64,000 nucleotides of DNA, taken from Bog-105 sp965277435. Its GTDB lineage: Bacteria; Acidobacteriota; Terriglobia; Bryobacterales; Bryobacteraceae. The translations under genes were made by a program, and so were the position numbers. The stretch is taken from the NCBI GenBank assembly GCA_965277435.1, contig OZ255821.1, positions 3,844,001-3,908,000 on the forward strand, written 5' to 3'. How positions within the stretch are numbered: position 1 is the first letter of the stretch; each line of letters starts with the position of its first letter. The notes below the pieces were generated by a model that worked only from the letters and a program-made list of their open reading frames with translations, made no database searches and was not told where the DNA came from. Of the stretch, positions 15,556 to 23,527 are shown in pieces.

Positions 15556-17531
15556 TTCGGTTCGATTGTGCTGGCCGGAGCTAAAGCCATCAGGGCCCAG
15601 GCGGTCGCTGCACTCGAAATCCACTGGTCGTGGTCAAACGGAAAGCCGCTTTGAAAATACGGCTGGAATTTGGGCGCGCGACTCCTGACGTACCAGGATC
15701 CATCTGGAAACTGCGTTCGCAGCAGGAAAGCCGTGCCCTTCTCGTATGCAGGATCATGCGGGGTGAGAAAGCCGGTGGTGTACAGCGCATGTAGAACCAT
15801 CCCGGTCGCGTAGGCGTCCGATGTGAGAAACCGGGTCTGCGACCAGCCGCCATCGGCATGCTGAAGTTTAAGCAGTTCGGCAGCGAATCTACGCAGATCG
15901 GAGTTGGGCGCTTGGGCGGCGTGGAGACCTGTCAGGCAAGCGGCATACTCGTAGGTCGTAGCTGGTTTGGCACGTTGCAGCCAGTGTCGGGCGCGTCGTA
16001 TGCGCTCGTCAAATTCGGCTTGTCGCGCCGGCCAGCCATACAGCGATAGGGCACGAATAGCCAATGCTGTCCGCGCGACGGTGCTGTCTTCGATCGGTGG
16101 GCGGGCGATACCAAGGAGCACCCAGGCCCCCGATGGATGCTGACGGACAGCGATGTAATGAACCATCAGGTCCGTATCGCTGTTGGCGGGCTCGTGCAGG
16201 TCGGCGTAGCCCATCAACTGAGCGAGTAAGGTGTCGTAGTCACCTCCCGGCCCCTCAAGGAAGGGAAGCGTCGGCGTCAACCGGGGCCGGCTAGCCTGCA
16301 TGGCGTCGATGAAGCCCCGGCGCAGCCTTGCATCCGGTTGCGCGTTGGCGGTGGTCAACACACCATAAGCTTGAGCATAGATCGGCTGATGATGGCAGCC
16401 GGCGCAACCGCCTCCTTCGCGGAAAAATTGCGGCCCCGTGCTCACCAGCAGCGGTATCGAGCGACGTATTGCCTCTCGCGCCGACCCCGCCTGTGACCCG
16501 ACCGGAGCAACTGGTGCTGGCGGAGCGGCCGTGCCTTGCGCGCCGGCTTCGATCAACTGCGAAACGATCTCCGGATTGTTGAACTTGCGTGCCCAGTCAA
16601 GTACCGAGTCCCCATACTTGTCTTTGGCATTCACGTCCGCCTGTGCCGCAATTAACTTACTAACAGTTTCAGGATTGGCGTGATCGGTCGCTATCGAAAG
16701 CATTAACGGATTCATCTTTCGGATATCGACATCATTTATCCGCGCGCCCGCCTTTAGCAGTGCGTCGACCTCCCGACCGTCCCCATGGGGAGCGGCCAGC
16801 ATCAGCGGCGTGAGATGAGTCAGCTGAATCGGCCCGTTCTTAACCATCCCGGCGAAGCTGTTCGATGTATTGGGATCAGCGCCCTTCTGTAAGAGGAGCC
16901 GCACCCGTTTGCAGTCTGAGAACGAGGGCGCGAGCTGCAGCGCGGTCATCTTCGCTTTATTGGCGTGATGCGCGTCCGCTCCATGAGCGAGCAGAAGCTG
17001 CAGCACATCGGGATCACTGGCGCCGGCTGCTCGCAAAAGGGCGTCGCCGGAGAACGCGTCCACCGCGCGAACATCCGCGCCATGGCTCAGTAAATAGCGC
17101 ACCCCGGCCACGTTTCCGTGCGCGCTCGCCGCCACCATCAACGGCGTAACTCCATTTCTTGCATGAACATTCACCAGCGCCCCATGCTCAACCAGTAACC
17201 TCGTCTTTTCGTAACTCCAGGCGGCTAAAATCAGCGGCGTCGCGTCCGCCTGATTGCGCGCGTTCGAGTCGCCTCCCGCCTCCAGGAGAAACCGCACAGC
17301 CTCCGGACTGCCGTAAATCGCCGCGTAATGTAACGGACGCATATGCAGCGGTGTTTCCAGGTTCGCTCTAGCTGAAGAAGTGACAAGTTGATGGAGACTG
17401 AGAAGGTTATTCGCGCGAATGGCTTTGCATAGCTCGTTCGCCGTAACTGCTGAGGAGGTCAGCGCGTGTAATGATGCCGACAGAGTAAGTTCGAGTAAGC
17501 CAACAGTAAGTAGGCAGACTAACTTTGACAT
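15495..17531 (-). CDS. Secreted ankyrin-repeat protein with a CxxCH motif and cyclase-like alpha-toroid repeats
   Basis: 678 residues. A signal peptide (LVCLLTVGLLELTLSASLHA) leads into seven or so ankyrin repeats at residues 60-330 (RPLHYAAIYGSPEAVRFLLEAG, VTPLMVAASAHGNVAGVRYL). After a proline/alanine linker comes a c-type heme motif at residues 376-380 (CAGCHH). The C-terminal half is rich in aromatic repeats like those of squalene-hopene cyclases and prenyltransferases (LKLQHADGGWSQTRFLTSDAYATGMVLHAL, then FPDGSWYVRS). The cyclase DxDD acid motif is not seen, so this half is probably a binding or structural toroid rather than a cyclase. It probably works in the periplasm; its function is unknown. 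Confidence 0.82.
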   Translation of the reverse strand: MSKLVCLLTVGLLELTLSASLHALTSSAVTANELCKAIRANNLLSLHQLVTSSARANLETPLHMRPLHYAAIYGSPEAVRFLLEAGGDSNARNQADATPLILAAWSYEKTRLLVEHGALVNVHARNGVTPLMVAASAHGNVAGVRYLLSHGADVRAVDAFSGDALLRAAGASDPDVLQLLLAHGADAHHANKAKMTALQLAPSFSDCKRVRLLLQKGADPNTSNSFAGMVKNGPIQLTHLTPLMLAAPHGDGREVDALLKAGARINDVDIRKMNPLMLSIATDHANPETVSKLIAAQADVNAKDKYGDSVLDWARKFNNPEIVSQLIEAGAQGTAAPPAPVAPVGSQAGSAREAIRRSIPLLVSTGPQFFREGGGCAGCHHQPIYAQAYGVLTTANAQPDARLRRGFIDAMQASRPRLTPTLPFLEGPGGDYDTLLAQLMGYADLHEPANSDTDLMVHYIAVRQHPSGAWVLLGIARPPIEDSTVARTALAIRALSLYGWPARQAEFDERIRRARHWLQRAKPATTYEYAACLTGLHAAQAPNSDLRRFAAELLKLQHADGGWSQTRFLTSDAYATGMVLHALYTTGFLTPHDPAYEKGTAFLLRTQFPDGSWYVRSRAPKFQPYFQSGFPFDHDQWISSAATAWALMALAPASTIEPNQSIATLSRLRHKYQLATVQ

Positions 17532-17600
17532 GGTGAACCTCGGCGAAGTTAGTCTGCATTCTAGCAGCCATTTTGGCGGCGCGCAGCCTGACGCGTACTT

Positions 17601-19844
17601 TTAAGGTTGCACAGTACCAAGTACGGCGAGGACTTCGGGTTCAGGCAGCGGCGGCAATGGACGCGCGGGTTTGAACACCACCACCCCCAGCGGCGGGATC
17701 ACAATAGCGGCAGATGCCGGGCGTCCATGTGACGACGTCTCTTCGGCCATCACTGAACCGCCGTTCCCGAGATTGCTCCCGCCAAAGATTTCGGCATCCG
17801 AGTTGAATACCTCATGATGTAAGCCTGCTTGGGGGAAGCCCAGACGATATTCCAGGTGCGGCATGGGCGTGAAGTTGCATACGAAAACCAGGTAGTCCTC
17901 TGGGCGTTTCGCCCGGCGCACGAAGGCCACGATGGAATTGTCGCCATCATGAAAATCGATCCACTCAAAACCGCGATAGGTAAAGTCGACCTCGTAAAGC
18001 GCCGGTTCCCTGCGATAGAGCTCATTGATCGCTCCACAGAAGGCTTTCAGCTTCTGGTGAATTGGGAACTGCAGCAGCCACCATTCAAGTTGCGATTCGG
18101 AATTCCATTCCGCTGTCTGACCAAACTCGCTACCCATGAAGAGGAGTTTCTTGCCAGGGTGGCCGTACATGTAACTCAGGAACGCGCGGGCATTAGCAAA
18201 TCGCTGCCATTCGTCGCCCGGCATTTTGTCCAGTAGCGATCGTTTGCCGTAAACCACTTCGTCATGCGAAATCGGAAGCACAAAGTTTTCCGTGAACGCA
18301 TAGACCATGCTGAAGGTGATCTCATTTTGGTGATAGCGGCGGTACACCGGATCGTGCTCGAAGTAATGCAGCATGTCGTGCATCCACCCCATGTTCCATT
18401 TCATGGTGAAGCCCAGACCGTTCAGATACACCGGTCGGGAAACACCGGTGAAGGCGGTCGACTCTTCGGCGATCGTCATGGCGCCGGGAATCTGGTGAAC
18501 TAATTCGTTGGTTTTGCGCAGGAAACTAATAGCTTCGAGATTTTCGTTTCCGCCGTAGATGTTGGGTATCCACTCGTTGGCTTTGCGCGAGTAATCGAGA
18601 TACAGCATGGACGCCACCGCATCCACCCGCAGACCGTCGATGTGATACTTCTTCAGCCAGAACATGGCATTTGAAATGAGGAAGGAGCGGACCTCGTTGC
18701 GGCCAAAGTTGAAGATGAGCGTACCCCAATCGCGGTGCTCGCCGAGCCGCGGGTCTGAATGTTCGTAGAGCGCGGTGCCATCGAAGAACGCAAGTCCATG
18801 CGCGTCCTTCGGAAAGTGTGCTGGAACCCAATCTATAATGACGCCGATATTGGCTTGATGAAAGGCTTCGACGAAATACATGAATTCTTCGGGCGAGCCG
18901 AAGCGCGACGTCGGCGCGAAATACCCGGTGACCTGATAACCCCACGAGGGAGCATACGGGTGCTCGGCGATCGGCATGAGTTCAATGTGGGTATAGCCGA
19001 GATCGCGGACGTAGTTGACCAGGTCGGTGGCGAGTTCGCGATAAGTAAGCGGCCTCCCATCTTCGTGATGTTTCCAGGAGCCGAGATGCACCTCGTACAC
19101 GGAGACGGGACGTTCCAGAATGTTACTCTCCCCGCGTTGCTGCATCCAGGCCTGATCGCGCCATTCGTGTTTCGAGAGATCGGTTACGACGGTTGCCGAC
19201 TTGGGGGGCAGTTCCATCCCAAACCCAAATGGATCGGCCTTTTGCTGGCTATAGCCGCGGAAGCGGGATTGAATGTTGTACTTGTACGGCGTGCCGACCG
19301 TGACGCCTGGCAGGAAGATCTCCCAGACGCCGCCGGTTCGGGCGCGCATCGGGTTCTGCCGCGTATCCCAACCATTGAAATCGCCCACTACGCTGACTAC
19401 GATCGCGTTCGGCGCCCAGACTGCAAAGCGTGTTCCATCCACGCCCTCGCACGTTGCCAAGTGACTGCCCAGCATGTTGTATTCCTCGAAATTCGTACCT
19501 TCCGAATGCAGGTGAAGGTCGAAATCGGAGATGATCGGAGGGAAGCGGTAGGCATCGTCCATTTCCCACGCATGACCGTCCGCAGCGGTCGCGCGGAATT
19601 TGTACAATTCGGGGTGATCGGAGAACCGCGCCACGAAAATTCCTGCCGGATGCACGCGCTCCATGGGCGTAGGCGCGCCATTCTCCACTACTTCCACCCG
19701 TTCAGCGTGCGGTAAGAACGCTCGAATCTCCCAGGCGTCCTTGGGCGAAGGCTTGTTTCCCGTTTCGACGGCGTGCGGTCCCAATACGGCAAAGGCGTCG
19801 CCGTGGTACCCGCCCGCGATTGCTTCTAACTCTTGCTCAGTCAT
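17601..19844 (-). CDS. glgB: 1,4-alpha-glucan branching enzyme
   Basis: 747 residues, typical for bacterial GlgB. An N-terminal CBM48 pair (HGDAFAVLGPH, then GTRFAVWAPNAIVVSVVGDFNGWD) precedes the GH13 barrel: VYEVHLGSWKHHEDGRPLTY, DWVPAHFPKDAHGL, IDGLRVDAVASMLYLDYSR (nucleophile Asp), MTIAEESTAF (acid Glu), LPISHDEVVYGKRSLL. The C-terminal beta domain ends near LGVVVFKPARPLP. The enzyme adds alpha-1,6 branches to glycogen in the cytosol. The glycogen synthase genes are not in the window. It diverges from the adenosine-deaminase gene at 19.9 kb. Confidence 0.95.
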   Translation of the reverse strand: MTEQELEAIAGGYHGDAFAVLGPHAVETGNKPSPKDAWEIRAFLPHAERVEVVENGAPTPMERVHPAGIFVARFSDHPELYKFRATAADGHAWEMDDAYRFPPIISDFDLHLHSEGTNFEEYNMLGSHLATCEGVDGTRFAVWAPNAIVVSVVGDFNGWDTRQNPMRARTGGVWEIFLPGVTVGTPYKYNIQSRFRGYSQQKADPFGFGMELPPKSATVVTDLSKHEWRDQAWMQQRGESNILERPVSVYEVHLGSWKHHEDGRPLTYRELATDLVNYVRDLGYTHIELMPIAEHPYAPSWGYQVTGYFAPTSRFGSPEEFMYFVEAFHQANIGVIIDWVPAHFPKDAHGLAFFDGTALYEHSDPRLGEHRDWGTLIFNFGRNEVRSFLISNAMFWLKKYHIDGLRVDAVASMLYLDYSRKANEWIPNIYGGNENLEAISFLRKTNELVHQIPGAMTIAEESTAFTGVSRPVYLNGLGFTMKWNMGWMHDMLHYFEHDPVYRRYHQNEITFSMVYAFTENFVLPISHDEVVYGKRSLLDKMPGDEWQRFANARAFLSYMYGHPGKKLLFMGSEFGQTAEWNSESQLEWWLLQFPIHQKLKAFCGAINELYRREPALYEVDFTYRGFEWIDFHDGDNSIVAFVRRAKRPEDYLVFVCNFTPMPHLEYRLGFPQAGLHHEVFNSDAEIFGGSNLGNGGSVMAEETSSHGRPASAAIVIPPLGVVVFKPARPLPPLPEPEVLAVLGTVQP

Positions 19845-19936
19845 CGCACGTTTATTATGGCAAGGGGAGTGTGCCGGCCCCGTTTCGTGTGCCGGCTCTC
19901 GTTGTTGCGAGAGGGAGCGCCCCCTGGAGGCAAGTC

Positions 19937-20922
19937 ATGGGAATGACCACGATCTGAACATTGACGAGGACGGCGGGCTTGGCCTGCAGGAGTTCATTCG
20001 GCGTCTGCCGAAAGCGGAACTGCATGTTCACCTGGAAGGGACCGTACAACCCGAGACGATCCAGGAACTAGACCCGGCACTGTCGCTCGATGACATTCGA
20101 ACGAAGCTGCATTTCTCCGGATTCGCTGGATTCCTAAAAGCATATGTGTGGGTTTCGCAAAAACTGGACTCGCCTGCTGCGTATGCGCTCGCCACCAGGC
20201 GCTGTCTCGAAAAATTGGACGAGCAGAATGTTTGTTACGCCGAGATTACGCTGTCCGTAGGCGTGATCCTGTGGAAACAACAGGCGGTGGAGCCCATTTT
20301 CCGCGCGATGAACGAAGAGGTGCGAGCCTTCGGCAAGGTCGAAGTCGGCTGGATCTTCGACGCTATCCGGCAGTTTGGCGCAGAGCAGGCGGCGCGCGTC
20401 TTCGACATCGCGCGGGCTTTGAAAAATGAGGGCGTGGTCGCGATAGGCATTGGGGGCGATGAGGAGCGCGGGCCGGCCTCGTGGTTTGAGCAGCTATACC
20501 GCGAAGCGAAAGAGGCGGGTCTCGGGCTGACCTGCCATGCGGGTGAAGTCTCGGGAGCGAAGAGCGTCTGGCAGGCCATCAGTATTGGCGCGCAGCGCAT
20601 TGGACACGGGATTCGTTCGATCGAAGACCCGGAGCTGCTCGCTACTTTACGTTTGAGAGACATCCCGCTTGAGGTGTGTCCGTCAAGCAACGTGTGTACC
20701 GGTGCCGTGGCGAGCCTGGTGGAACATCCCTTGCGCAAGTTGTGGGAGGCTGGCGTCCCACTGGTACTCGGGACAGATGACCCCGCGTTATTCTTTACCG
20801 ACGTGTTGCATGAATACACGCTGGCAGGAGAGATCTTTGGCTTTTCGCGCGAGGAACTGACTCAGTTGGCTGCCAACAGTTTGATGTATCGATTCACGCC
20901 GGCCGTTGCGATAGGGGCTTAG
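19937..20922 (+). CDS. add: Adenosine deaminase family protein (apparent 1-nt frameshift at the start)
   Basis: The coding frame from about 19954 gives a complete metal-dependent deaminase: PKAELHVHLEG (zinc His pair), TCHAGEV, RIGHGIRS, PSSNVCTG, and LGTDDPALF (zinc and catalytic Asp). It has no in-frame ATG or GTG. The only good start, the ATG at 19937 with GGAGG 6 bp upstream, is out of frame. Adding one G to the GGG at 19939-19941 joins that ATG to the deaminase frame and yields a normal N-terminus (LQEFIRRLPKAELH). The enzyme deaminates adenosine or a related 6-aminopurine compound; an aminofutalosine-type substrate is possible and cannot be excluded. Confidence 0.85.
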
Positions 20923-20978
20923 CCACCGGATCGATTTAGTAGACAAAATTCTCGCGCTGCAAAAAATGGAAATCGGAG

Positions 20979-21377
20979 CTACCAGATCGTCTGAAGATTC
21001 AAGCGCCGGATGCGTTCATCGCGCGTTACGAGGAACGCCATAAAAACTGGCGGTCGCGGCAATGATACGGTCGGGCAGATCGGGAAGGTCCAGGCGCGAG
21101 ACCTCCATCATCTTCATGGCGACTCTTTCATCAAGCGGAACATATCTCAGAATGGCCATCGCGTCGGCAGTCGCCGCGTTAAGGTCATAAAGAGCGTTTT
21201 GCGGAATTCGACTCTTCTCGATGAGATAGATCATCTCGGCTATCGTGATCGCGGAAACGCCGACGTGGCTGCCGTTCGCAATTGCGCTGTCAATGAAGGC
21301 GGACGCGGCTTTGCCGAGACGTGCGTCTGAGAACAATACCAGATCACGGCATGCGTATCGGCAACCGCGACGATCAT
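20979..21377 (-). pseudogene. VapC-like PIN-domain toxin, frameshifted twice
   Basis: The intended start is the ATG at 21377, which shares its A with the antitoxin TGA. It gives MIVAVADTHAVIWY, the classic PIN opening with the first active-site Asp. The frame breaks at the AA at 21335-21336 (plus strand); one more base joins it to LFSDARLGKAASAFIDSA, ITIAEMIYLIEKS and LPDLPDRIIAATASFYGV, which carry the other acidic residues. A second break near 21032-21034 hides the usual PIN C-terminus, VTRDERIRRLNLQTIW, in another frame, ending at 20979. PIN toxins are metal-dependent RNases. As written the product would be non-functional. Confidence 0.8.
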
Positions 21378-21637
21378 CAGAAATCAGAACGTGGGAAATT
21401 CGCGAACATCTCCGCGCGATTCTCGTCGATTTCCTCCGCCGATGGCGCTGCGCCGTATTTGGCAAGCAGTCCACGCAAGGAGCGCGTCTGTTCCTTACTT
21501 GCCGCGGCTTCAGGAGCTTCCGTGAGGATCTTGTCGATCGCCTCGCGCACCAATTGATCTGCGGATAAACCTCGTGCCTGGGCAACCGCTATGAGCTTAG
21601 CCTCTACCTGCGGTTCTAGCGATAGGATCAGCGTCAT
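21377..21637 (-). CDS. VapB-like antitoxin
   Basis: 86 residues from the ATG at 21637, with GAGGAG 7 bp upstream. The N-terminal strand and helices (TLILSLEPQVEAKLIAVAQARGLSADQLVREAIDKILTE) look like a ribbon-helix-helix DNA-binding region. An acidic, flexible tail follows (PSAEEIDENRAEMFANFP), as is usual for toxin-wrapping antitoxin C-termini. Its stop overlaps the start of the PIN-toxin gene (TGATG). It should bind and neutralise that toxin and repress the operon. The partner is damaged, so the pair may be inactive. Confidence 0.75.
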   Translation of the reverse strand: MTLILSLEPQVEAKLIAVAQARGLSADQLVREAIDKILTEAPEAAASKEQTRSLRGLLAKYGAAPSAEEIDENRAEMFANFPRSDF

Positions 21638-21672
21638 CTCGCAACTCCTCTGCACTGCTCAAACTTCTTGAT

Positions 21673-22033
21673 TGGTGGAGGCGGCGGGAGTTGAACCCGC
21701 GTCCGAAAAAGCCCGCCATGCAAAGCCTACGTGTGTATCCGATTCTTAAAGCTTCAGCGGCTCCCTAAAAAATCGGCAAGAGCGAAAGCCGCCTAGTCCG
21801 ATTGATCTCGGCCCACGGCTCCGGACCGAAGCTCTGGTACCTATCCTGCAAAATGACGCTCACTAGCTGACGCGCAGGCTCGTCAACCGAAGCGCACTAC
21901 CTAGGTTTTAATTAGGCAGCGTATGCAAACTGCTGATTATTGGCAGTTGTTATTTTCCGATCGTTTTACGGGAGCTCGGAACCCGACACGCCTTCACACA
22001 ACGATTCAATCCCGTCGAATCCGTTGCGCCCCC
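21673..22033 (-). ncRNA. ssrA: Transfer-messenger RNA (tmRNA)
   Basis: On the minus strand the 5' end begins GGGGGCGCAACGGATTCGAC, the hallmark tmRNA start. The 3' end (21673 onward) carries a T-arm with GGTTCAACTCCCGCC, then CCTCCACCA with CCA encoded. The ends pair as a tRNA-like acceptor stem. The internal reading frame, near 21914-21946, encodes the tag ANNQQFAYAA followed by TAA. With SmpB it frees stalled ribosomes and marks the nascent chain for proteolysis. About 361 nt, one-piece type. It is transcribed away from clpS, whose start lies 70 bp off. Confidence 0.95.
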
Positions 22034-22103
22034 ATCTAGCAGGACTTTTATTGTATCAATTCTGCAACTCTTTCGCCCGTCCGGTAGAATAAACGCTGCG
22101 AGC
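22034..22103. promoter_or_regulatory. Divergent promoter region between ssrA and clpS
   Basis: This 70-bp gap must hold the promoters of both outward-facing genes. A -10-like TAGAAT lies at 22085-22090, only 13 bp before the clpS ATG, so the clpS leader would be very short. No convincing -35 partner was found. The ssrA side is AT-rich (TACAAT on the minus strand) but not at a standard distance from the mature 5' end; the primary transcript may be longer and processed. Confidence 0.4.
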
Positions 22104-22451
22104 ATGCAAAGCGTTGTAGCTGCTCCCCGGCTTACCCCCTCTTTGCAGGACGAAGTGGGGCAGGAGCATGGGGGCCTGTACCATGTGGTGTTACTGGATG
22201 ATGACGAACATACGTACGATTACGTGATTGAAATGCTCCAGAAACTGTTTTGTCTGTCTCTGGAAGCCGCTTTGCAGCACGCCGTGGAAGTCGACACGAC
22301 GGGCCGTACGATCGTGATCACCTGCACTTTGCCCGAGGCCGAGTTCGGGCGCGATCAAATCCAGGCTTATGGCGCCGATCCTCGCATGCCGAAATCAAAG
22401 GGGTCGATGTCGGCTATTTTGGTACCCGCCGAAAGCATCACGACCGCTTAA
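22104..22451 (+). CDS. clpS: ATP-dependent Clp protease adaptor ClpS
   Basis: 115 residues. The conserved core is visible: YHVVLLDDDEHTYDYVIEMLQKLF, LEAALQHAVEVDTTGRTIVIT (the usual H-x-x-G variant reads VDTTG), LPEAEFGRDQIQAYGADP. The extended N-terminus is typical. ClpS binds the N-domain of ClpA or ClpC, delivers N-degron substrates and reduces degradation of SsrA-tagged proteins. Its position head-to-head with ssrA is therefore functionally suggestive. No clp ATPase gene is present in the window. Confidence 0.93.
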   Translation: MQSVVAAPRLTPSLQDEVGQEHGGLYHVVLLDDDEHTYDYVIEMLQKLFCLSLEAALQHAVEVDTTGRTIVITCTLPEAEFGRDQIQAYGADPRMPKSKGSMSAILVPAESITTA

Positions 22452-22462
22452 GTCTGATCAAA

Positions 22463-23353
22463 TCAATTTTCGCCCGCAAAGGTGGGAAATGTGCCCGACA
22501 TGTGGTCGTGCCAGGTGAGCTTATCTTCATCGACCAGCGCCCAGATGAGGCCCACGCCGGCAGCCAGAAAACTCACCATACTGCCAAAAAGCCGCCCATA
22601 GCGACGATCTCGCGAAGGTGTTTTCCCGTCGAAATCAACCAGCTCCAGGCCGGCCATCTGGGTGCCCAAGCTATCTTGCCCGGCAAAGGCCCAGAGCAGC
22701 TTGTAGAAAACTGGTACCGTCAGCAGAGCGGCAGCGAGAAACGGAACCGTGTGTTTGTCCAGAATGATTGGCCGGGCTACCAAAAGAAAGAATCCAGCGC
22801 CGAGCGAACAGCCCGTGGCGATGAAGAGTGCATCTAGCAGTGCGGCGCGAATTCGCATCGAGCTGGTCGCTACTAGCGCGTCGGCAGGCATGTGCGATGC
22901 CTGCGCACGAACGGGTTGCTCGTGCAAATCGAACTCAAGCCGGCGCTGGTCTGCTACCTCGTCGTGTCCGCTTCCGTCGCGTTTGGTCCTCGCCCGTTTT
23001 GCCGCGACCCGCGTATTCTGAATCGGCGTCGGACGTTGCACTTCGGCTTCCCGCATGCGGATGGCTTCACGTTCGCCGGGCGTCGTGAGCGTCGCAAATG
23101 GGATCACTCGCGTTCTCGCCTCAGGAGCATGGAAAAGCCGCTGTTGTCCCGCCTCTAACTCGACCGTTGACGCATCGGTCGATGTCTGCGCTTCAACTGC
23201 TGCCACGAAATCGTAAGCAGGCGCAGTTGCCGTAGCAGCAATCGGATACGTCGCCGGTGAAATACGCGAAGGCGTAGCGCGTACACGTCTGTTGCAACGG
23301 CCGCACCGGTGTTCACCGTCTAAGATCCATGTCTGGCAATGCTGACAAGTCAT
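22463..23353 (-). CDS. RDD-family membrane protein with an N-terminal zinc ribbon
   Basis: 296 residues. Residues 1-24 hold two CxxC knuckles (CQHCQTWILDGEHRCGRC). A long polar, low-order linker follows, and from about residue 165 an RDD domain: MRIRAALLDALFIATGCSLGAGFFLLV, FLAAALLTVPVFYKLLWAFAGQDSLGTQMAGLELVDFDG, and GSMVSFLAAGVGLIWALVDEDKLTWHDHMSGT. The last motif is typical of RDD proteins. Their transport role is poorly defined; some act as Na+/H+ antiporters. It is convergent with clpS (11 bp apart) and faces away from lptD. Confidence 0.85.
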   Translation of the reverse strand: MTCQHCQTWILDGEHRCGRCNRRVRATPSRISPATYPIAATATAPAYDFVAAVEAQTSTDASTVELEAGQQRLFHAPEARTRVIPFATLTTPGEREAIRMREAEVQRPTPIQNTRVAAKRARTKRDGSGHDEVADQRRLEFDLHEQPVRAQASHMPADALVATSSMRIRAALLDALFIATGCSLGAGFFLLVARPIILDKHTVPFLAAALLTVPVFYKLLWAFAGQDSLGTQMAGLELVDFDGKTPSRDRRYGRLFGSMVSFLAAGVGLIWALVDEDKLTWHDHMSGTFPTFAGEN

Positions 23354-23527
23354 GTTGCTGCTCTGCTTTTCAAATATACGAAAGGCTTGCCCCAGAGTAC
23401 CGGGGCATGTTACGGTTTTCGGTTGAGCCTTTCTTCCGCTCCGAAGCTTTTCGAAATTGATGCTATTCCAGCCCTACTCTCTTCTAGCAGAAGATGTGGA
23501 TTTTGTCTACAACAATTCTTCTACGAA

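Noticed and set aside
18759..19715. 318-codon plus-strand open frame across glgB
   Set aside because: It is fully antisense to the well-conserved glgB gene and shows no recognisable family; high-GC coding DNA often leaves long antisense frames open.
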